A stretch of 64,000 nt of DNA, from assembly GCF_964340395.1 (NCBI RefSeq), contig NC_135558.1, positions 17,350,771 to 17,414,770 of the forward strand. Direction: 5' to 3'. The notes beneath the pieces were generated by a model that was not told where the DNA came from, did not search any database, and saw only the letters and a list, made by a program, of their open reading frames with translations. The DNA comes from Glandiceps talaboti. Lineage: Eukaryota > Hemichordata > Enteropneusta > Spengelidae. The translations under genes were made by a program, and so were the position numbers. Shown piece by piece: positions 45,008-64,000 of the stretch; the first letter of the stretch is position 1; each line of letters opens with the position of its first letter.

Positions 45008-45225
45008 ATTGTGTTCAAACTTTTGCTCATCACTTACAAAGCTCTAACTTGACTCTCACCTCAATATCTAAGGAACTTAATTACACCTCGTTCTTCATCA
45101 CACACTCTTCGCTCATCGCATAAATGTTTTCTACACACATCCAGATTGAATCTTGCTTCTTACGGTCGCCATTCCTTCTCTTCAGTAGCTCCTGTGCTTT
45201 GGACTCTCTACCCTTTGACGTAAAA
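45008..45225 (+). pseudogene. CR1-like LINE reverse transcriptase C-terminus (left arm copy)
   Basis: Read in one frame: LITYKAL, a stop, then LSPQYLRNLITPRSSSHTLR, LNLASYGRHSFSSVAPVLW. This is the usual C-terminal pattern of CR1/L2-type LINE proteins (YGxRSFSxxAPxLWNSLP). The internal stop shows it is not functional. A mirrored copy lies at 49,563-49,795. Confidence 0.65.
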
Positions 45226-45280
45226 ACCTGGAACATTGTTTAACTTTGAATATTTGGCGTTCAATAAATTTGTTAGACAG

Positions 45281-45436
<156 letters not shown>

Positions 45437-45799
45437 AATACAACTAAATCAGTGAACACATTATATGCCCATACCGACACACAGAAACACACGCACAGTT
45501 ATGCTTACTCAGACACAGATATATACACATACAGACACAAAGTCAAGTGCACACTCGGAAAACCCTGTTTTACTTTGTTCTGCATTTCAACAAAGTGATT
45601 AGCATTACCAGGCCACAATATTACAGTTCAACATATATGATGATGCCTTTATATTACTGTTTGTTTTCATCCATCATTGACAAGACTAATTAAGAACATG
45701 TGACAAATGTAATTAGTACTCAACACAATCTTAACAGATAAACAGAAAGAAGACGAGCCATGAAATTGATTAACATCGGTCGTTAGGGGCGAGATCAAT

Positions 45800-46620
<821 letters not shown>

Positions 46621-46869
46621 GGTTAAGGTAGTTAATCTAAAACAACTACAGTTTGTTGCATCAATAACATTTAGGAACAAAAACGTGAGAAAAAGTGAAC
46701 GCGTATTTCCAATGGGTAAGGTACTACTTCTAGTACGAGCGCACATGTTGACGTCGAAATGCTGTATTACATACGTAGACGTTTTGTTCTCAACTGTTCA
46801 TGATACATGTGTACTCAGAACACTAAAGGAATGTACACTACAATGTACGATGAAGTAAACTGAGCCTTT

Positions 46870-46870
<1 letters not shown>

Positions 46871-46910
<40 letters not shown>

Positions 46911-46926
46911 AATAATAATAATAACA
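46871..46926. repeat. (CAA)n(TAA)n microsatellite
   Basis: About 13 CAA units and five TAA units. Confidence 0.95.
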
Positions 46927-47011
46927 ACGTTCCAAGGCGATATAGAAAAGCTGGTTTAGGTTGAAAAGAAATACAAATACACCATACGTCACGCATCGAA
47001 CGATATGTATA

Positions 47012-47158
47012 TGGCAAGCCGTTCAGGCCAAAATCATTATTCTATTTTAGCTGTAAAACTACGCATTAACAGTTAAAATTAGTTTGTAACTACGAAAATT
47101 ATAAACTACTACAGCTAAAATAGAATAATAATTTTGGCCTGAACGGCTTGCCATGAAC
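47012..47158. mobile_element. Foldback MITE near centre of inverted duplication 2
   Basis: Left arm TGGCAAGCCGTTCAGGCCAA and about 25 more bases are repeated inverted at the right end, with about 55 bp between. A partial related copy ends at 47,768 with the same GGCCTGAACGGCTTGCCAT. No coding capacity is seen. Confidence 0.6.
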
Positions 47159-48639
47159 TTTAGTTGTTTTAGATTACCTACCTTTGCCCATTGCACATGG
47201 ATCGTGTCCTACGTACTACATTACACATGCGGTCATAACCTTAACGATGGTGTACACATGTGTGTACGCGGCTGAAGTCGCGGTTGTTGGAAAAAAACAG
47301 ATACTATCACACGTAAATTAACAGTTTTGTGAACTGATATAATGTTTGAGCGATCAATTTCGAAGGTAATAAGAACGTGTATTTGACGCCGCGCCGGGTA
47401 CGAGCACGATGTACTCTTGACCGGCGCCTGTCAACAGACTCGGCCCAAAAAAAAAATTGAAAAAAAAAGGTTGAAAAAAAGTTGAAAAAAAGGTGAAAAA
47501 AAAGTTTATAAAATAAAAAACTTTTTCAAAAAATATATTTTGACTTTCAATTATATATCATTCTTAAAAAATTCTGGTTTGACGAAAAATAAAACAATAA
47601 TCTCAAATAAATGAAAACTTGTTTGAATTAAATAATGTTAACATGGAATAAAATTGTGGATTCCATCGAAAAACAACACCTAAACAGTCAAAATTAGTTT
47701 GCAACTACGAAAAATATAAAATACTATATAACTAAAATAAAATAATACTTTTGGCCTGAACGGCTTGCCATAGACACGTAGTAGTTAATACCGATCAATG
47801 TTAGCCTGAATCTTTCTACATCATGTTACAAACTTGATTTGTAATATTTTTCGGTTCTGTCATCATAAGTTCCTAAGAATTCAAAGGAGAGTTTAATATA
47901 TATATTTTTTTATATAAAATGCTAAAGTGAACAATAGCTCATAAGATGTGACCAGGTCATACACAGATATAAACAGCAAAGCACTATATATGTTATTCTT
48001 GTTATTTTCCGGTTGTGGTTGAAATGTGAAATGCCGGACTTAGCAGCACTGTCTAGCAATTATTTCGGTACCATTTCGTTCCACGCCTCATGAAGGGCGT
48101 TGAGCTCAATTACAGTTCAATGTATGGTAACAACTAAAGTCTTTTAGTTAGGCCTCAGGACCCCCACCCCTCGCCTTCTAACTTAATTTGCCAACATTGG
48201 TAATTGACAGAACAATCGACTTCAAATAACTATGAATATGAAGCCAGTAAGTAGTGAGAAAAATGCTCTGTAATTGACGCTGTATATGTATATTAGTGCA
48301 TTTACTATACTAGCGGAAATATTTTCATTTCTCTTAGGGGTACCAAACAGACTCCATTTACAGTGAAATCGTTTTTGGACTGAGGACGTGATCAACTAAA
48401 GTATTTAAATGGCCAACATTGATAAATGACAGAACAATTTCACGTAAATGGTAGTATGTAGTACCATCAACATAAACACAGTATGTAGTGAGAAAAATGC
48501 TCTGTTATTGACACGGTAAATGTATTTTAGCGCCATGCATTTTCTATAATAGCGAAACATTCTTCAATTTTGCCTTTTTAGAAATTTTTGCATTTAGGTG
48601 TAAAGAACAGTAAAATCGTTTTAAATTTGTAGGATGAGA

Positions 48640-48995
48640 ACTAAAATTGTTGGAACCCCCACCCTTCACCCTAGACTTAAACAAATTAGGCCTAACAAAT
48701 AAGCCTAAAAGTGTCTTGTTTAAGTAGTTATGGTTTCCGTTGTTTATATGGTATCTGTATGTGGTATTAGTTTCTTCTTATCAGATGTGCAGTCATTACA
48801 GATCGGGAGAACAGTTTTATATTATATCTATTGTCTTATTAAGTAGATGTCAGTTTCCACACCCACTATTATTTCGACACTTCAAAATTTTCGCGATTAT
48901 ATTTTTTCTTTCGAATACATCAAAAAAATTAAGTTTGGCATGAAAAACTTGGTGGGGTTGGATAACCGGATCCAACCAATTTGTAGGCCTTATCC
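48640..48995 (+). mobile_element. MITE-like repeat, family C
   Basis: A diverged copy inside the right arm of inverted duplication 2, with AGTCATTACAGATCGGGAGA and the end GGATAACCGGATCCAACCAA. A counterpart in the left arm is cut by a TA microsatellite. Confidence 0.55.
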
Positions 48996-49424
48996 TACAC
49001 TAAATTATTGATCTTGCCCCTAACGGGTGATGTTAACCAATTTCATGGCTCGTCTATTTCTGTTTATCTGTTAAGATTGTGTTGAGTACTAATTACATTT
49101 GTCGCGTGTTATTTGGTCTTGTCAGTGATGGATGAAGACAAGCAGCAACATAAAGGCATATAGTAAACATTTTATATCATCATATAGTGAACTGTAATAT
49201 ATTGTGTCTGGTAATGCTAATTACATTTTTGAAATGTAGAACAATTTCTACACCTATCTTTTGAAACGAGATACACTAAACTATAAATATGTATTTGAAA
49301 AGCAAAACAATATTTTCGATCGCGTGTGCGCGTGACTTTGTGTCTGTGTCTGTATGTATCTGTCTTTGTGTGTATCTGTGCGTGCTTTTGTGTGTCGGTG
49401 TGTGTATTTATGTGTGCACCGGTG

Positions 49425-49427
<3 letters not shown>

Positions 49428-49491
<64 letters not shown>
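49428..49491. repeat. (TCTA)n microsatellite
   Basis: About 15 TCTA units, the inverted counterpart of 45,281-45,436. Confidence 0.97.
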
Positions 49492-49562
49492 GTAACAAAC
49501 TTATATAGCCAAATATTCAAAGTTAAACAATTCTTTTGAAAACGTTCTGACGAGAGGTTTTT

Positions 49563-49795
49563 ATATCAAAGGGTAGAGAGTTACAAAGCACATGAGCTGC
49601 TGGAGAGAAAGAACGGTGACCGTAGGAAGCCAGATTCCATCTGGGCATGTGTAGAAGACATTTATTCGATGTGCTAAGAGTATGTGATGAAGAACGAGGT
49701 ATAATTAAGTTCCTGAGATATAGAGAAGAGATTCCAGTGAGAGCTTAGTAAATGATGAGCAAAAGTTTGAAGACAACAAGAACACAATATTTCCA
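49563..49795 (-). pseudogene. CR1-like LINE reverse transcriptase C-terminus (right arm copy)
   Basis: On the minus strand the frame gives ALTGISSLYLRNLIIPRSSS, then WNLASYGHRSFSPAAHVLCN and SLPFDIKT. It is the inverted counterpart of 45,008-45,225 and lacks that copy's TGA stop, but has its own stop after LIIY. Confidence 0.65.
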
Positions 49796-50984
49796 TGTGA
49801 CTGTGTCCCCATGAATGTGTGTATGTGTATCTACTCGTGCATGCGTGTCGTTGTATGGCGTGTCTGTCTATGATTTTGTTTGTTTGTTTGTTTGTTTGAA
49901 CAAAACATAGTCGTACATTTACTATTTAAAGGCATAAATAAAGTTCTAAAACTCCACCACTTTGTTCACTTTTGAGTGTAAAAAATCGAAAAATAACAAA
50001 AGTACAGTGACCCCAAATTTAAAAAAAACGTATACGTTGCTTTCAACTTCATTATCTATAAAACGCACTGTCAATTTTGCTGAAAATATGAAGTATGTTT
50101 GAACTTTCAAAAGTCGAATCTTATTTTAGTTTGTGGCATCACTTTCTTTTATAATAGTGACAAGAGAAACACCTGACGATGGTTTCTGTTCATTAATCAC
50201 CAGTATGTGTAATCGTTTGTATATTTCGTCGTAGTACTGCGACTTTAAAATTTCCTTTACCTGTTAGGATTGTGCTCTTTCCATTTTAGCTTTTCTTGAG
50301 ATTCATTATTTCATTTCATAGTGACAAATAATCCCGATCGGCTGGGTGATGTATTAAATTTATGTTGTTTTGATTGTCAATTTGTAACTTTATATTCACA
50401 TGTTACTATTTTAATAGACAACTCTTACTCACGATTCTTTACGGAATCACATAAGGGAATCCTTTCACTCAACTTCCCTATACATCACGACGACAAACAG
50501 CTGCCTTTAACATGTCATCTTCCCGCCCGTCGTGTATTCAGCATAGAATTGTTCTATTTTCAATGAGTAAAGTGCCAAGATAATTGCACTTCGAATTCTG
50601 TATTGTACTGTCGTGATATCCGAAATGTACTTCCCGCTGTCAAAAGTTTGAGTTTGCTTTTGAGCTATATCGAAAAGTGTATAAAAAGTGTTAGATTCCG
50701 ACCACACAACACACACGTTTGGTGCAGCAGTGAAGAAGGTACACCAGACGAAATTTTCCCTGTCGCTTTCAAAGGTAAACATAATTTTCCTATTTTCTTC
50801 CAACATTTTCAATTGTTGTCTCTGATTTAAATTCTTCATGAAATAAGGAATTCAACAACTAAGCATTGTAATATGAATAATATTCTATCTTAAGTTTTAT
50901 AAAAGGATAGTATTGGAAGTTTTCATCTCAATCTTTATTAGAACGATGCGCTGCACATGTTTTCGATCTTTAATACAACATGTG

Positions 50985-51285
50985 GAGTTATGATGGGCGA
51001 ATGGTTAGAGTGCCGTTTGTTTCAGAGTGGCTTTGAACCGTACCACGACTGTGCCTCAGTCCACCCGGCTGTAAAATTGGGGACTTGGTAGGATGGAGGT
51101 TGCAATGTGAATGCTTTAATTCTAATTATAAAGGCTGCACTGGATTGTATGCTCCCAAGGGAGTTGAGGAAGTGTAAAGGGCCGTTGTGCCGATATAGAT
51201 CCGAGCCAGGGGTAATAATTGTCAAGCGCGCTGTCCCTTGAGCACAGATTGGGAAAGGGTTATATAAAAACTTCAAGGAAACCAT
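50985..51285 (+). mobile_element. tRNA-derived SINE
   Basis: The head GGCGAATGGTTAGAGTGCCG resembles a pol III A box, and about 40 bp later CTTTGAACCG resembles a B box. The tail AAGGGTTATATAAAAAC is like the conserved 3' part of several invertebrate SINE families. One copy is seen in this window. Confidence 0.55.
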
Positions 51286-51289
51286 ATGT

Positions 51290-52410
51290 CTTCAATATCT
51301 TAATGTGTGTGTCCCATTTCGTTTTAGTTGTACGACCACATATAATCACACGCATTTTTCCTGCACCGGTATTATGTGCATCTGGTAGTCTCGCATAAAT
51401 AAGTTCCATTTAGTGTTCAGCTTTATAACTTGGAAATCACATGTTCTTGTTTTAGGCATGACAAGGTGTCGCTTCTCATTATGCAACAGTTACAAAGCAT
51501 TTGCAGATTCTAGTTTTGAAATTAATATCTGAAACCTGGTTTTATTGAGATACGAATGTTGGAAGTTGATAAAATAATGAGTACTTTCGGGAAAAAATGA
51601 TGTAGGTTTTATGGAGAGAGTACCATAAACCCTACGTGCGGAAAATTATATGATATGGCCCCGTCATGTTGCACCCCCATCCCGGCCTTTTTGCTCGCCG
51701 GCCTTCTGCTCCCCTCACAAGAATCGAAAGCACTTTTAAAAACTTTACTTTTAGCTTTACTCGACATGACAACAGTAAATGACAATAGTTATCGCATAAT
51801 TCAAATGTTATAAATTATTGAGAATTACAGTAGAAATGACTAATTGTTCTGTTTGTTCCAAGGAAGTTTTGTGTTTACATGTTCGATGCCTTGGATACTT
51901 TACCACATGCAAATCGTTTAAAAGACTGTACTGCTAATTTTGGGTGTCATTACATGGAGGAAGTGATGATGTGTTCACAAATAAAGAGCATAACGGAAAC
52001 CAGTCTGTGTCTGGTCCCTTGGCTAAAGGAATTATCGTTGACGGTGATAAGTTCCTTTCAAACAAAGAAGCATGCATTCTATCTAATCGGTTCTGTTTGA
52101 TAAGAATAGAACATTTCATCAGTATGAAAGGAGACGTGTCTGCAATACAATGAGCTCTCGTAGCAATATGAACCGCCACGCCCATTGCATGGGTGTTAAC
52201 TTGGGGCACAGACAGGAACTTGTCTGAGCTCGGGGTAAAATGACGACATCGTTTTGCCCACAATTGCGCTCGACGGGTACAATCAGTATTAACGTTGATT
52301 TTTTTTTCTAATTATGCCGCCTGAGGGCGTCGTATTTATAGTTTTTAATTTGTAACTGAAACATATAGGGTTGGTCAGGTCACGAAAAACATAGAATTCA
52401 GTAAGGTCGC
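51290..52410. other. Intergenic with an unrecognised open frame
   Basis: The plus strand at 51,944-52,153 reads 69 codons including VFTNKEHNGNQSVSGPLAKG. It has no known family and no clear splice context. The rest is unstructured. Confidence 0.35.
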
Positions 52411-52412
52411 CC

Positions 52413-52748
52413 TTAGGCCTAACCATTCTTTGGTTCCGGTTACCTGAGCCCATCTTTTTTATCACTGACGACCCTAAACATTTTTTTATGTATAGGAGAA
52501 AATAAAAATATAAAATCGCGAAAATTGCGAACTCTCGCGAGAAATAGTAAAACGACAATATAAAACTGTTTTTCCAATCTGTAATGGCCGTATATCTGGG
52601 AAGAAACCAATAACACATAGAGACCATATGGAAACAACGGAAAACATAACTACCCGAACTAGTCACTCACACACTAAAAAAATAAAATAAAATAAAAAAT
52701 CTACCTATCCCAGCCGTAATGGGAACCACTAAATTTTTTTAGACCTAT
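52413..52748 (-). mobile_element. MITE-like repeat, family C, best-preserved ends
   Basis: The left end TTAGGCCTAACCATTCTTTG and the right end, inverted, AGGTCTAAAAAAATTTAG each run into GGTTCCxxTTAC. Flanking TA bases could be a target duplication, which would suit a Tc1/mariner-type MITE. Confidence 0.6.
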
Positions 52749-53492
52749 AATAATACAAATAATGACAAAGAAAATTCTACAGTGGATTGAAGACATGTTC
52801 AAAGCTCGAAACACGAAGGCCGAAATGCATGTCACAAAGGCAACAGTATCGCACCACAGAACGAGAACGAACGATCTGTCTAACAAAATTATTGAACATG
52901 TTTGGCTTCGCTCTCAAAATTCAGACTTCTGTCAAATATCATCATGGAATGCACGGTTTATCCTCCATCGATACCAACAATAGTTCACCTTTTCGCCAAG
53001 ATTTCTGACCCTGATAAATTCCTTTTTTTCCATTGAAAGTGGGGGAGGAGGGGGGGGGGGAGTGTTCAATACCATCATTTAAAAGTAGAATTATTGCAAG
53101 TATAATTCAACATATTTAAGACAGTCCAATCTTCGTAGAAATTACGTCACTTTATGCTTTTTCGGGATATTCTGATACTGTGTTAAATCTTAAGCTTATC
53201 GACTTTGGAAATCGCTAAATGTGAAATACCTAGTTTTGATATCGTAACAGTCTGATGCTCTCCTAATGCCACATGTTGACATTTCTTTGCAGCCATGTCG
53301 TATTTTCTCATGATGCTTTGCCCAATGCAGTTAAAATCTGACTAACATGGTGAAACATTTACCCAACCCATTTACATTAATTGTTGACGTAATTGAAGTT
53401 ATCACAACTTTATGTTCTGGATCAATTATTAGTTGTGACGTTCGTTGGTCATTCGGTAGATTTACTGGATTATTAACATCATCTAGCTGCCC

Positions 53493-53740
<248 letters not shown>

Positions 53741-53808
53741 TCAACTTGGGTTTTAATTTCTTTGCTAACGTTTTTTTACATGCAAGAGAACGTTATAAGA
53801 TAGCCAGG

Positions 53809-64000
<10,192 letters not shown>

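Overview
This is a piece of animal nuclear DNA. It is AT-rich, its genes are split into many short exons with consensus GT-AG introns, and it is full of microsatellites and decayed LINE, Penelope-like, SINE and MITE copies. A receptor tyrosine kinase of invertebrate type and a secreted lectin/EGF/cellulase protein point to a marine invertebrate, such as a hemichordate, a cephalochordate or a mollusc. The sequence alone does not settle which.

Two genes can be rebuilt exon by exon. On the minus strand, 25,331 down to 2,593, lies a receptor tyrosine kinase with a signal peptide, FN3-like ectodomain, transmembrane helix, tyrosine kinase domain and an acidic tail. Start codon, stop codon and most splice phases agree. 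Only the middle of the ectodomain (20.5-21.05 kb) and a short piece of the kinase N-lobe stay unresolved. On the plus strand, from 53,809 past the window end, lies a secreted protein with signal peptide, C-type lectin domain, EGF, C-type lectin domain, EGF and glycoside hydrolase family 9. The last domain runs off the window. The two genes are divergent, about 28.5 kb apart.

The gene-poor middle (25.3-53.8 kb) is dominated by two large imperfect inverted duplications of about 7 kb each: 31.2-38.45 kb, centred near 34.9 kb, and 43.64-50.64 kb, centred near 47.1 kb. The first holds a 508-bp TIR element in only one arm, with the empty site preserved in the other. The second carries mirrored CR1-like LINE tails, a Penelope-like GIY-YIG fragment and a small foldback MITE near its centre. 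An L1-like LINE tail lies between the two, and a tRNA-derived SINE lies just beyond the second.

The most interesting object is the lectin-EGF-cellulase protein. It looks like a duplicated CTLD-EGF cassette, with the same exon sizes and phases twice, placed in front of a GH9 cellulase, where a carbohydrate-binding module might be expected. Its introns carry long microsatellites next to splice sites, and one intron is of the GC-AG type. The kinase gene is also unusual: HRD has become HGD, the activation loop lacks the usual tyrosine pair, and APE has become SLE.
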